Positions 16,633 through 25,598 are shown, counted from the stretch's first letter. The stretch: DNA of 64,000 nt from G963677485 sp942492855 (GCA_942492855.1 OW818647.1:4092001-4156000); one strand, 5' to 3'. Numbers and translations are program-made. Notes: a model not told the origin generated them from the sequence alone.

Positions 16633-18039
16633 CTACCTCAAACTGGCTGGCTGCGAGCTAAGCGGCCAGTTGTCGGTGCGAAATGGCATCGCGGGAAATC
16701 CTGCCCCGTTGTAGAGGTTGATATCTGGCGAATCCGACCAGCCAAACCGCACAGCGGCAGGCATTGATACATATACGCTGCTCGCCCACACGCGGTCACC
16801 AACGACGAATGCATCGGCTGGATACCACTTGCGGTCTGAACCCGCTATGAAGAAATCACGCACTGTCCCAGATCGTCCCACAAGCCCGCCGCTTGTGTTT
16901 GTGAAACTGATCATCGCTTGGTTTCCCATCAACGCCAGTTGGTTGAACTGAGGGCCTGTGTAGTCCACTGCCAGTTTGTACTGTTTGTTGATAGCTGAAA
17001 GAGCAATGCGCTGAGCTATTAGTTTCTTGTACTGAGGTACGGAATCTGGTAGCTCGGTCAGGTCAATGATGTTGACGAGAGTCGTGAGTTTGGCTTTTCG
17101 CGCCACTGTTGATTGGGAATCCCGCATTTCAGCCCACAAGCTGTCTTCCATGGAAAGGGAAGAATCGGCTTCGGTGTCAGACGGTAGTTGAACAACCAGG
17201 AACGGCAGTTCGTTATTGCCCCATTCTGTACGCCAGCCTCTGATCAGTTCCGCAAGCGTGAACCGGTAGCTGTATGCTTCTACGATGTCGGCCTTGCCCT
17301 GATACCAGACCACTCCTTTGACAGTATAGGGAACCAGAGGTGCGAGTAGACTACGATACAGAGTCGACTGGTCGATGCGGCTGGTCCGGCTTCTCGCGAA
17401 GCTGGTCATGCCGGCTTTTGCTGTTGGGCTGAGCCACTGGGTGATCGAGCTGTTGTCCGCTGAGGCCACGATGATGGCTACGGGCACATTGAGCTGTTGC
17501 CTTAACTGCCGTCCGAAAAAGTAGCCGATGGCACTGGTGCTTGCCGCAAATAGATTCTGGGCTGACATCCACGTCGTCCGCGGCAGTTCACTTCTATTGA
17601 GTTGGTTGGTGGACACCGAAAACATGTGCAGACCGGGGTCCGGTGCACTGTTGGCATAGCTGCCGTAGTCGGCCGTCTTCAGCACCGGCACACTTAGGTT
17701 CTCGTCGCCGCACAGCAGCCAGACTTCACCAACATAGACATCGGTGACGTCAAATTGGTTGTTTCCTGCTACCGACAGTGAGTAAGGTCCACCTGCAGGC
17801 ATCTGTTTAAGTTTGATGGACCATCGTACGTCAGTGCAGATCGTGTTGGCCTGCTGTCCGTTGATACTCACAGTTATCTTTTCGCCGCGGGATGCTGTTC
17901 CCCAAATGGTCACGGGCGCGTTGCGCTGGATGACCATCCCTGTAGAAAAGGGCCAACCAAGTGCTACATCGGCCATCAATTGAGCAGAAAACAGCAATGC
18001 TGCAACAACGGTTGTGCATATGTGTGCGTATTTATTCAT
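16633..18039 (-). CDS. Sialate O-acetylesterase family protein lacking catalytic residues (pseudoenzyme)
   Basis: About 468 residues from ATG 18039 (GGAG 7 nt upstream), with a signal peptide (MNKYAHICTTVVAALLFSAQ). It aligns along its length with its neighbour 18158-19570: shared N-terminal beta domain, GEVW block, YQG block and C-terminal block ending in NLYNGAGFPAMPFRTDNW. The catalytic motifs have changed. Where the neighbour has GQSNM (nucleophile Ser), this one has GDENL; WYQGESN has become WYQGKAD; the DIHP Asp/His block is replaced by ELPD. An SGNH/GDSL-type esterase without Ser, Asp and His cannot use the usual mechanism, so it may be a binding protein or a regulator of its sister. 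The frame is intact, so it is not an obvious pseudogene. It lies downstream of its active paralogue. Confidence 0.82.
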   Translation of the reverse strand: MNKYAHICTTVVAALLFSAQLMADVALGWPFSTGMVIQRNAPVTIWGTASRGEKITVSINGQQANTICTDVRWSIKLKQMPAGGPYSLSVAGNNQFDVTDVYVGEVWLLCGDENLSVPVLKTADYGSYANSAPDPGLHMFSVSTNQLNRSELPRTTWMSAQNLFAASTSAIGYFFGRQLRQQLNVPVAIIVASADNSSITQWLSPTAKAGMTSFARSRTSRIDQSTLYRSLLAPLVPYTVKGVVWYQGKADIVEAYSYRFTLAELIRGWRTEWGNNELPFLVVQLPSDTEADSSLSMEDSLWAEMRDSQSTVARKAKLTTLVNIIDLTELPDSVPQYKKLIAQRIALSAINKQYKLAVDYTGPQFNQLALMGNQAMISFTNTSGGLVGRSGTVRDFFIAGSDRKWYPADAFVVGDRVWASSVYVSMPAAVRFGWSDSPDINLYNGAGFPAMPFRTDNWPLSSQPASLR

Positions 18040-18102
18040 CATATATCTCCACCGTATATGACCGTCTGCCGATGGTGGAGTTACGAAACGAACTGTTATT
18101 GC

Positions 18103-18137
18103 AAGGCCCTGCAACAGCGTAGCTGCCACAGGGCCTT
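18103..18137 (-). terminator. Terminator hairpin between the two acetylesterase paralogues
   Basis: A 16-bp stem with three G-U pairs (18103-18118 with 18122-18137, arms starting AAGGCCCTG and ending CAGGGCCTT) and a 3-nt loop lies 20 nt after the stop of the upstream gene. The U-tract is short, so partial read-through to the downstream paralogue is possible. Confidence 0.6.
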
Positions 18138-18157
18138 CGAAATAAGGCAAAACCAGC

Positions 18158-19570
18158 CTAAGGTTGGGTCACCAGTTTCCAATCATCGGTGCGGAACGGT
18201 GATGCCGGTAAGTTCTTACCGTTAAAGAGGTTCAATATCGGATACATACGCCAGCCGTAGCGGACAGCCATAGGAGCTGATACAGCCGCACTGCTAACCA
18301 CCACTGTCTTACCCTCGATTGTGGCATCTGCCCAGACGAATTTCTTGTCTGCTCCGGCAATTGTAAAGCCCGTGAGCTTTCCACCTTTGCTGACAAGTCC
18401 GCCGTCAATATGGTCGAATTTCAGCACGATTTGGTTGCCTTTGACGCTCATGCTCTTGTATACAGGCCCAGACCAGGCGACGTTCTTCTTGCCATAGGTT
18501 TTGTTGAGTGCGATATAAGCTAATCGCTCACCGACGGGTTGTTTGTCTTTCGGATGAATGTCCACAGGGTCGCCTACATCGGTGATAACCGCCATCCCGG
18601 AGTTTTTCACATCTTTGGCTACTATAAGCTGAGATTCGCGGGTGTCAGCCCAACTGCATTCGGCCGGCTCGACCGGGTCGCCTTGTGCATACCACGGTGC
18701 CAGTTGGACGCTGAGGAAGGGGAAATCACCTTGTTTCCAGTCTTCGCGCCAGTTCTTGATCATGTTAGCGTGTTCAAACCGGTAGTTGTAGCCGTTGCCA
18801 GCATTCGATTCGCCTTGATACCAGATGGCTCCCCGGATGCCGTAGGGGATCACAGGCGAGATCATGGCGTTATACAGGCACGATGGCACGTGCGGGATCT
18901 GCCCGGCGAGAGATGGGTCAATTTTGATGAGGTCCAGCTCCTGGTCGATTACGCGTTTACTGGTCCAGGCTTCGACCAACGTGCCGCCCCACGAGCTGTT
19001 GATTATGCCTACCGGCACTTTCAATGCCTGCCGCAGATAGCGGCCGAAATAGTATCCCACTGCGCTGAATGAACCCGCCGTGTGATAGCTACTGCGCATC
19101 CACGCCGATTTAACTTCTTTGGTTGGTTGATCTAATGCTGCAAGGGGCACTTGAAACAGGCGCAGCTCGGTATCTGTAGATGCTTGCATCGCCTTCTCGG
19201 CGTCAAGACAGCTTACCAAGCCCATCTGCATGTTGGACTGGCCGCTGCATATCCATACCTCGCCCACAAGTATGTCTTTACATTCCACATAGTTGTTGCC
19301 GATCACAGACAAAACGTAGGGGCCGCCTGCTTTCATGGCTGGCATTTTGACCATCCAGGTGCCGTCGGTGGAGGTGGTGCTCACTCGGGCGTTGCCAAGT
19401 TTTACAGTGACTTTTTCGCCCACTGCAGCTGTTCCCCAAACGGGGATGAGCCTATCACGCTGCAGAACGGCACCATCGGTGAACATTCCGCTTATCTGCA
19501 CATCAGCTTGAACAGCGGGTAGAAAGCTGAGGGTCGCGATCGCCAAAGCGATTGGTAGGTTGAGTTTCAT
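18158..19570 (-). CDS. Sialate O-acetylesterase (SGNH-hydrolase type), catalytically complete
   Basis: A 470-residue exported protein with signal peptide MKLNLPIALAIATLSFLPAVQA. The N-terminal 95 residues form the beta domain typical of the family (FTDGAVLQRDRLIPVWGTA). The catalytic Ser is in GEVWICSGQSNMQ at residue 112, the oxyanion block is IWYQGESNAG at 249-258, and Asp/His are in DPVDIHP near 334-340. The family removes O-acetyl groups from sialic acid or, in environmental bacteria, from other acetylated glycans. It is followed by a dead paralogue and preceded by a sulfatase gene 21 nt upstream, so sulfatase and esterase are likely co-transcribed and act on the same decorated glycan. 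Confidence 0.9.
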   Translation of the reverse strand: MKLNLPIALAIATLSFLPAVQADVQISGMFTDGAVLQRDRLIPVWGTAAVGEKVTVKLGNARVSTTSTDGTWMVKMPAMKAGGPYVLSVIGNNYVECKDILVGEVWICSGQSNMQMGLVSCLDAEKAMQASTDTELRLFQVPLAALDQPTKEVKSAWMRSSYHTAGSFSAVGYYFGRYLRQALKVPVGIINSSWGGTLVEAWTSKRVIDQELDLIKIDPSLAGQIPHVPSCLYNAMISPVIPYGIRGAIWYQGESNAGNGYNYRFEHANMIKNWREDWKQGDFPFLSVQLAPWYAQGDPVEPAECSWADTRESQLIVAKDVKNSGMAVITDVGDPVDIHPKDKQPVGERLAYIALNKTYGKKNVAWSGPVYKSMSVKGNQIVLKFDHIDGGLVSKGGKLTGFTIAGADKKFVWADATIEGKTVVVSSAAVSAPMAVRYGWRMYPILNLFNGKNLPASPFRTDDWKLVTQP

Positions 19571-19591
19571 TCGGTCGTCCTTCTCGTCGTA

Positions 19592-20950
19592 TTAGTTAGT
19601 ATAGGTCACGGTTCCGTTGGCATCGACCTTGTATCCCCACTTGGCAATGTAATAGTTGCCAGGGAGGAACGTGTCACCGATGCTCTTCAACTTCGCTGTT
19701 AATTCTTGATCCAGCTTCTGTAGCAGTTTCGCATGGGCTGGGTTATTGGCCAAATTGGTCATTTGATAGGGGTCGTGCTGGTTGTCATACAGCAGCCAAG
19801 GGCCATCCAGTGTACGCACGTATGTGTAGCGGCGCGTGCGCAACCCACGGTATTCGCGACCGCCATTGCGTCGTTCCCACTCGCCAAATGGCGAGATACA
19901 CTCTATCAACACCGGGTTGTCGTCTTTAGATATTCGGCCCGATATCAGTTCCGAAAAGTCGTCACCCTCGACACTGGCAGGAATGGGCAGGTCGCATAGA
20001 CCAAGAAGAGTGGGCATCAGGTCAGGCGTTCCGATCGGCATATCAATCTTCTTGCCGCTGCGACCGAGTCGTTGCGGCCACCGGATGAGCAGGGGGACCA
20101 TGATTGCTTCGTCCCACGGACGCTGCTTGCGCACATGGTTTTGCGATCCCAGCATATCGCCGTGGTCTGATGTAAGCACGAAGATGGTGTTCTCTGCCAG
20201 TCCGGTCTCCTCAAGAGTTTGCTTCAGTGATCCTACTGCGGCATCCATAGCGGCAATGTGGCTGTAGTAACCGGCCAGATCTTTTCGCAGGTCCTGGGTC
20301 ACGTTAGGGCGCTGCTGAAGCGTGGCAGGGTCGAACATATCTTGAAAGCCTTTGGGGGCTGTTTCAAACGGGTTATGAGGCGGTCCCCAAGAGAGGAACA
20401 TACAGAACGGTTTTGGGTCTTTGGCGTAGTCATGAAGTAAGTCGCATGCATCTTTGGTCTGGGCTGTCAGGTCATAGCCCTCCCAGAACTGGGGATTCTT
20501 GTTTTTTCCGTCATAATACTGGCTGTGGTTGTAATCGTGCGTGCATTCCAGCACTTTCCAGTAGTCAAACCCCTGACGCCGTTCTTTTGGGATATAGTTG
20601 CTGCGGCCGTGTCCGTCAATATGCCATTTGCCGATATAGGCCGTTTTATAACCGCCCTGCTTGAATACTTCGGCGATGGATGTGGCTCGATTGCTCAGGC
20701 ATACATCATTCACGAACAGCCCGTGAGTGTGCGGATACTGGCCGGTGAGCAGTGAGCCGCGGTAGGGGGTACACACGGGGCAGGTGCTGACCGCGTTGGC
20801 GAAGTTGACGCTCTCAGAAGCGAGTGCGTCGATATGGTCTGTCTTACCCTTGAGGTTCGGGTCGCCCGCATATCCGGCGGCTTGCGCCCGCCATTGGTCT
20901 GCGAACACGAACACGAGATTGGGTCGGTTTGTTTTAGAAGCTAAAGGCAT
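19592..20950 (-). CDS. Sulfatase (type I, Cys-type formylglycine)
   Basis: A 452-residue arylsulfatase-family protein. The start MPLASKTNRPN is preferred because GGAG lies 6 nt upstream. The signature CTPYRGSLLTGQ (Cys about residue 60) is the C-x-P-x-R motif whose Cys is converted to formylglycine. Metal-binding residues are in LVFVFADQWR near the N-terminus and in LTSDHGDMLG near residue 245. It would remove sulfate from a sugar or other alcohol. No signal peptide is visible: the protein opens directly with the first strand of the alkaline-phosphatase fold. That is unusual for a polysaccharide sulfatase and points to cytoplasmic action on imported saccharides. No formylglycine-generating enzyme is encoded in the window. 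Confidence 0.9.
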   Translation of the reverse strand: MPLASKTNRPNLVFVFADQWRAQAAGYAGDPNLKGKTDHIDALASESVNFANAVSTCPVCTPYRGSLLTGQYPHTHGLFVNDVCLSNRATSIAEVFKQGGYKTAYIGKWHIDGHGRSNYIPKERRQGFDYWKVLECTHDYNHSQYYDGKNKNPQFWEGYDLTAQTKDACDLLHDYAKDPKPFCMFLSWGPPHNPFETAPKGFQDMFDPATLQQRPNVTQDLRKDLAGYYSHIAAMDAAVGSLKQTLEETGLAENTIFVLTSDHGDMLGSQNHVRKQRPWDEAIMVPLLIRWPQRLGRSGKKIDMPIGTPDLMPTLLGLCDLPIPASVEGDDFSELISGRISKDDNPVLIECISPFGEWERRNGGREYRGLRTRRYTYVRTLDGPWLLYDNQHDPYQMTNLANNPAHAKLLQKLDQELTAKLKSIGDTFLPGNYYIAKWGYKVDANGTVTYTN

Positions 20951-21006
20951 GTTCATCTCCAGGATGGTGAAGATCATTCGGCGTGAGTAGAATGATTCTA
21001 GTTTCG

Positions 21007-21978
21007 CTACCGCAGCTCGGAATCCCTGCCTTCCAGATATTCAGAAGCCAGTAAGTAGCGTGTTTCGAACGAATTGGGTTTATCGAGCGGTATTTCAAAC
21101 AAGCGTCCGCCTCTTAAGCTGTGCTTTATCGGTTGCGGCAGGCCATATGTTCCCCAGCCAATGCTTCCTCCATACCCCATTTTGATGCCATGCCAGTCAC
21201 CCACAAAAGTGTTTGTGTGGTCGTGACCGACAAACATACCCATGATGTTTCCATGCTCCAGCATGGCTGTCGCCAGCCCTGAGTTCAAAGCCGGGGCGCA
21301 GATGGGTTCATTCATAGCATCCACGAACCCCGATTGTGCAGCGACCTCTTGGTACTCCGGAAGCGGGATATGGAAAAAAGCCAAGCCAGGGATGACTTGA
21401 TTAAAGCACTGCTCATGCCATTTCGATTGGTCTATGAACCACTCAACTTGTTGATGACTAATCCATCCATAGCCCGAAATCTCTTTGGCTTTCATGTCAT
21501 CTGAAGGATAGTCCAGCGAATCAAATAGCCAGATTGCGAGGTCGGGATGTTCCGCATGGCGGGAGATAAAGATTACATCATTACCGCATCCCGGTATGGT
21601 GCCCAAGATATCACGGTTGATATTACCTGGCAGTGCGCGGTATTGTGCTAATAACTCGCGTTTGGTCATACCCAGCTTGTCTATGCGTTCCGCATCATGG
21701 TTGCCCATCGTCATGGCCCATGGCACATTGGCCTTGATGCATGGCGCCGCGGCATGCTTAACGGCTTCCATCAACTGCTTCTTGCTGGTGCAGTCAGGTG
21801 CACATGCGCAGTCTCCAGTAAGCACCACCATGTCTGGTTTGACGCCTTCGATCATGGCGGACATCGCGATGGCTGTCTGCGGATGTATCTCGGCTCCGTG
21901 GTGCAGGTCGGTGAACTGAAGAAGCCGGAATGCTCGGTCGTGATGAAACTGGTAAGTGCGTTGCTCGGTGATGACCAT
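21007..21978 (-). CDS. Calcineurin-like metallophosphoesterase (purple acid phosphatase-like)
   Basis: A 323-residue protein from ATG 21978 (AGGGG 7 nt upstream). All metallophosphoesterase motifs are present: LLQFTDLHHG, VLTGDCA, MGNHDAERID, FFHIPLPE and VGHDHTN. It belongs to the group resembling yeast Dcr2 and plant PAP29 (DUF-free single domain). No signal peptide is seen, so it is probably cytoplasmic. The sulfatase gene begins 57 nt downstream on the same strand, so the two are likely in one operon with the acetylesterase. The substrate is unknown; a phosphorylated sugar is an inference from context only. Confidence 0.87.
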   Translation of the reverse strand: MVITEQRTYQFHHDRAFRLLQFTDLHHGAEIHPQTAIAMSAMIEGVKPDMVVLTGDCACAPDCTSKKQLMEAVKHAAAPCIKANVPWAMTMGNHDAERIDKLGMTKRELLAQYRALPGNINRDILGTIPGCGNDVIFISRHAEHPDLAIWLFDSLDYPSDDMKAKEISGYGWISHQQVEWFIDQSKWHEQCFNQVIPGLAFFHIPLPEYQEVAAQSGFVDAMNEPICAPALNSGLATAMLEHGNIMGMFVGHDHTNTFVGDWHGIKMGYGGSIGWGTYGLPQPIKHSLRGGRLFEIPLDKPNSFETRYLLASEYLEGRDSELR

Positions 21979-22079
21979 CGGTTTTCCCCTTGGCAGCGTA
22001 ATGAGTTCACGGTACAATGTAGCACTATAGACCACAATATCTCAATGCCGCCTTAAGGTCATGAATGAAGGAGTATCAA

Positions 22080-22601
22080 ATGGAGCTATCTGAGGCAATC
22101 GCAAAACGACACAGCTATCGAGGAGCCTATAAGCAAACAACAGTACCGAAAGCTGACTTGGAGGCTATCGTGAAGGCCGGCTTAATGGCCCCCTCAGGAT
22201 GCAACTCGCAGAGCACCAGCTTTGTCATAGTGGACGATCCGGCAGTGCTTGATCCCATCAAGGTTCTACTGGCTGGCAAGCAGCGGTTTGACAGCCCCGC
22301 GCTGATAGCGTGCGTGATCGATCCGAAGGTGCTCCCTAATGGTATGCACTTTGAACTGGAAGACTGCTCTGCCGCTGTGGAAAACATGCTGCTGACCATC
22401 ACCGCCATGGGTTACGCCACTGTGTGGCTGGACGGAGCCCTGCGCGGAGGCCTTGATCAGCAGATCGGTGATCTGCTGGGCGTGCCGAAGGAGAAGCAGG
22501 TGCGTATCATCCTGCCCATCGGCGTGCCGGTCACTGAGGGCCGACCAGCCCCCAAGAAACCGTTCGAGCAGCGCGCCTGGTTCAACCGCTACGGCGGGTA
22601 G
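22080..22601 (+). CDS. Nitroreductase family protein
   Basis: A 173-residue FMN-dependent nitroreductase-like protein starting MELSEAIAKRHSYRGAY, with AAGGAG 6 nt upstream. The FMN-binding N-terminus (KRHSYR) and LMAPSGCNSQSTSFVIVDD are typical, as are DCSAAVENMLLTITAMGYATVW and the C-terminal ILPIGVPVTEGRPAPKKPF. Such enzymes reduce nitro groups, quinones or other electrophiles with NAD(P)H. It is divergent from the metallophosphoesterase gene with about 100 nt between starts, and is followed by a terminator. No specific substrate can be named. Confidence 0.9.
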   Translation: MELSEAIAKRHSYRGAYKQTTVPKADLEAIVKAGLMAPSGCNSQSTSFVIVDDPAVLDPIKVLLAGKQRFDSPALIACVIDPKVLPNGMHFELEDCSAAVENMLLTITAMGYATVWLDGALRGGLDQQIGDLLGVPKEKQVRIILPIGVPVTEGRPAPKKPFEQRAWFNRYGG

Positions 22602-22604
22602 GGG

Positions 22605-22622
22605 GGGAGCGGCATCGCTCCC
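22605..22622 (+). terminator. Short terminator hairpin after the nitroreductase gene
   Basis: GGGAGCG and CGCTCCC around a GCAT loop, then GAGTTTTA. It begins 4 nt after the stop codon. Confidence 0.65.
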
Positions 22623-22657
22623 GAGTTTTAAGCAGCAGTTTAAATCGATACGGTCGT

Positions 22658-22703
22658 GGATGACACTTGTGGTCATCCGCGTTGCGGGCGACCGTCGGTC
22701 GCC
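22658..22703. repeat. Two adjacent small palindromes
   Basis: GGATGAC / GTCATCC (22658-22664 and 22672-22678) and GGCGACC / GGTCGCC (22687-22693 and 22697-22703) form two further hairpins within 50 bp, in the 150-bp gap before the duplicated unknown gene. They could be remnants of dispersed palindromic elements. Confidence 0.5.
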
Positions 22704-22755
22704 GCTTGGGCATAAAGCGAAACAGTAACCAATCGCCGCGAAAAAGGTGTGCTCA

Positions 22756-24249
22756 GTGAAGAATGAGTTGTTATCTCAGACCATAGCTGTGAAGTATGTG
22801 CAGTTCTGCAAGGCTAAACGCCGGACGATCAAGGGCCTGAACATCTTTATGGCCCCTGGTCCGATATACCATCCGGCTTACTTGGTGAGAGCAGCTCAGC
22901 TCACTAATTCCTATCGTCTAGACGACTTACTGCGGGGCTGCCTGTATGCGCCAGGGCATGTGGCTGAAGGGTATTGGAGCATTCTGACGGAGCACTACCG
23001 CCAAATCAGTCCCAAACCGAACTCCCGGCAGGTATCGGCTATGGTGTATGGGATATTGTGGAGCGGTGTCGCCTACGAACTGTGCCGATTTACGGGCTTT
23101 ACACCTCCTGTGCCTGCAGGCTGGCATGACTTTCAACGAGCGGATATGGATGATTGCACCTATGATATAGCCGAAATCCGTCCGTTTGATATTTGGACGT
23201 TGTGGGGTGTTTTCGGAGAGTTCAAGCTGTTGAACAACGACACGTTTACTAAGGCGGAACAGCGGATCATTCGGAGATTTGCATTAGTGCCATTATTATC
23301 TCAAATTGATGACTTGTCTGTCGCTTTTCTAGATGAGGTCATGAGTGGGGTGTCAGCGAACCTAACATGCAGCAGACCACGAATGCCTTTGATGCCAATT
23401 TCTACCCCGAGATTGACGCGACCACGTCGGCTTACGAACCGAAGCATGGCACACGGTAATAAGGCGATCGTACCAAGGGTTAGTGATGACCTAGTTGAAG
23501 TTGTCTTAGAAAAGTATGAGCAGTACTGCAAGGCCAAAAACAAAACGCTGAAACAAATGAGCGTTCATGTACCACCTGGCCGAATACTACATCCAGCAAC
23601 TCAGGCGCGTGAAGCTCAACGATCAGGTATGTACCGCTTGGACGATATGTTGCGCGGCTGTTTATACGGTCCCGTACATGTCGCCAACGGCTACTGGGAT
23701 ATCCTTGACCGATGTTACGACAAGATCAAACCGACACCTACGGACAAGCAGCATGCGGCGATGTTCTATGGTGTGATGTGGAGCGGTTTTGCTACCGAGT
23801 TGCTTCAATACTCCGGCATCCACCCACCTCTACCTTGCGGGTGGCACGACTACCAGCGCAAGGACTTAACGTTCGACGATTTTGATGCTAGTTATGAAAT
23901 CGAGCCGTGGTCTCTGTTCATTGACATCCAACGGATCATCATGTGCAGGATTAATACGCTCACGCCAATGCAGCAAAGGCTGCGGCAGCGGGTGCTGTTA
24001 AATTCGGTGTTATATCAAGTGGTGGAGCTGGATGTAGCGTGTCTTTCTGAATATGTTGCTGAGTTACTTGAACACATGGATTTGTTCAAGAACTTGGTCA
24101 CGAACATTGACATCGAACACATGCCCGCAAAGTGGTACAAATCGCATAAGCATCTAGCCGTTGTCGAGAGGACAAGAGCCATCCTGGCGGAATACGAGCA
24201 ATATGCCAAAGCCGAAGAGGAATCAGGGACTGACTCAGCCCCTGAATAA
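22756..24249 (+). CDS. Unknown protein built of two full and one truncated ~245-residue repeat
   Basis: Function not recognised. The protein has about 497 residues from GTG 22756 (AAAGG 8 nt upstream). It consists of two homologous halves. Half 1 has YVQFCKAKRRTIKGLNIFM, RLDDLLRGCLYAPGHVAEGYW, VYGILWSGVAYEL and PPVPAGWHDFQRADM. Half 2 repeats these as YEQYCKAKNKTLKQMSVHV, RLDDMLRGCLYGPVHVANGYW, FYGVMWSGFATEL and PPLPCGWHDYQRKDL. A third copy starts at the C-terminus (ILAEYEQYAKAEEE) and stops after about 15 residues. There is no signal peptide or membrane segment, and the protein is rich in helices and aromatics. The shared W-H-D and D-D-x-L-R-G-C-L-Y blocks may be functional. It converges on the six-paralogue array with only 8 nt between stops. 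Confidence 0.8.
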   Translation: MKNELLSQTIAVKYVQFCKAKRRTIKGLNIFMAPGPIYHPAYLVRAAQLTNSYRLDDLLRGCLYAPGHVAEGYWSILTEHYRQISPKPNSRQVSAMVYGILWSGVAYELCRFTGFTPPVPAGWHDFQRADMDDCTYDIAEIRPFDIWTLWGVFGEFKLLNNDTFTKAEQRIIRRFALVPLLSQIDDLSVAFLDEVMSGVSANLTCSRPRMPLMPISTPRLTRPRRLTNRSMAHGNKAIVPRVSDDLVEVVLEKYEQYCKAKNKTLKQMSVHVPPGRILHPATQAREAQRSGMYRLDDMLRGCLYGPVHVANGYWDILDRCYDKIKPTPTDKQHAAMFYGVMWSGFATELLQYSGIHPPLPCGWHDYQRKDLTFDDFDASYEIEPWSLFIDIQRIIMCRINTLTPMQQRLRQRVLLNSVLYQVVELDVACLSEYVAELLEHMDLFKNLVTNIDIEHMPAKWYKSHKHLAVVERTRAILAEYEQYAKAEEESGTDSAPE

Positions 24250-24257
24250 GCGGAACT

Positions 24258-25598
24258 CTACCGCGGCTTGAAGAAGCCGACGCTCTTGAGCTTCAACCAG
24301 CGGCCTGGGACGCCCTCATTCTCAGGTATCAGGGCGGCCCGTGTGATCATGCCGTGGTATTCGGGATTATCTGAGAGCTTGACGGCATATATGTGGTATT
24401 TACCGTCGCTGATGACTGGGAACTGTTGCGCTGTCTTCTGGCTGTCAGGAGCACTGTCTTGTCGCTGCCAAAACACGGTCATGGTTTTCTGTCCCGCCGA
24501 GAAAGCTGCGTTAATATATATCACTGGGTTTGTTTTAGCATTCCAGCACCACCGAGGCCCATAAATCATCGCGCTGTTTTTGCTCAAGTCGATCTTGAGT
24601 TCGCCTTTTATGGGCCAACCTGCGTCTACAGCATTCCGGTAAAACCAGGATTGCCGATCTTTATTGAATGTCCAGTTCGGATGTTCAGACGGTCTTGGTT
24701 GCTTGTAAACGTAGCTACGTATCTCTTTAAGTGTGCCCAAAATAAGAACATAGTTGTAGCTCGTGTCGATGTTATAGTCGAGTATTTCGTCCCCAATGGG
24801 CGATAGATAACCGGTGGGGAAGTCGTCCGGACCCCCAGCACCGGGTGTGCCGATAAATCCGCCACGGAATGGATATGTTTTCGGTTCGTAGACACCAAGT
24901 CCCCAGTCTTTATCGTCTACTAGGGCGGCCCAGTTCTCGGTGGCAACCCAGTCCTTCGGATGTGTGGAAGGATATTGGGTGAGTTCTGCGCCCGTATAAG
25001 GTTTACTCCCGTCATACGTAAAGACGCGGTACCAAGGGCCATTAGTGTAGATGGCGGGCATCTCCTGACCTCCACCTTCATACTGTGTTTTGTCAGGACG
25101 GTTATTGACCAGCCGGCTTCTTATCTGAGCCGTGTTATCCTTAAGTGTGATCCAACACTCAAAGATGCACTCTCCAGGCACATTGTTTAACGGCCAGTGC
25201 ATTGGGATACATTTCACATACAAGCTGTTTTTACTCTTCTTGTATGCCAAAACCTTGGATCGATTGCCGTAGTAGTCGCCCGCCTGAATAGGATTCCAGC
25301 CGAGGTGAGCCCAGTATTCTACAGGTTTTTTGCCGTTCGGTTCATAAGGTTTTGGTCCGGCATAATGGCCCATTTGTATCTGCCGCCCCCAGTCATCGCT
25401 GTTGATGAGGTTGAGGTCAGAACCGGCTTTGGACAGGTAGGTAATGGAACCACCTAAATCGAGATTGATGCCAAGCTTGATTTTCCCATTGTCTATATAG
25501 CTGATGTTATCGGCGCATACGGCTCCGCTTCCAGCTATTACCATTGCCAGTAGAACGAGAATGCTGCAAATTCGGTTCGTCATAAGTGTGGTTATCAT
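24258..25598 (-). CDS. Tandem secreted family, paralogue 1 (unknown function, mutarotase-like beta fold suspected)
   Basis: Not a family I recognise. About 446 residues with a signal peptide (ICSILVLLAMVIAGSGAVCA); the start is uncertain among ATG 25598, 25583 and 25649. The mature part opens with SYIDNGKIKLGINLDLGGS and GRQIQMGHY, continues with CIPMHWPLNNVPGECIFECW, YTNGPWYRVFTYDG and DYNIDTSYNYVLILGTL, and ends in a beta domain closing with WLKLKSVGFFKPR. The first block resembles the start of galactose-mutarotase-type beta-supersandwich domains; the last block resembles a small carbohydrate-binding beta domain. Both are inferences. It is the last gene of the array, separated from paralogue 2 by a strong terminator, and so may have its own promoter. 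Compared with its sisters it reads HYAGPKPYEPNGK at the sugar-contact-like loop. Confidence 0.8.
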   Translation of the reverse strand: MITTLMTNRICSILVLLAMVIAGSGAVCADNISYIDNGKIKLGINLDLGGSITYLSKAGSDLNLINSDDWGRQIQMGHYAGPKPYEPNGKKPVEYWAHLGWNPIQAGDYYGNRSKVLAYKKSKNSLYVKCIPMHWPLNNVPGECIFECWITLKDNTAQIRSRLVNNRPDKTQYEGGGQEMPAIYTNGPWYRVFTYDGSKPYTGAELTQYPSTHPKDWVATENWAALVDDKDWGLGVYEPKTYPFRGGFIGTPGAGGPDDFPTGYLSPIGDEILDYNIDTSYNYVLILGTLKEIRSYVYKQPRPSEHPNWTFNKDRQSWFYRNAVDAGWPIKGELKIDLSKNSAMIYGPRWCWNAKTNPVIYINAAFSAGQKTMTVFWQRQDSAPDSQKTAQQFPVISDGKYHIYAVKLSDNPEYHGMITRAALIPENEGVPGRWLKLKSVGFFKPR

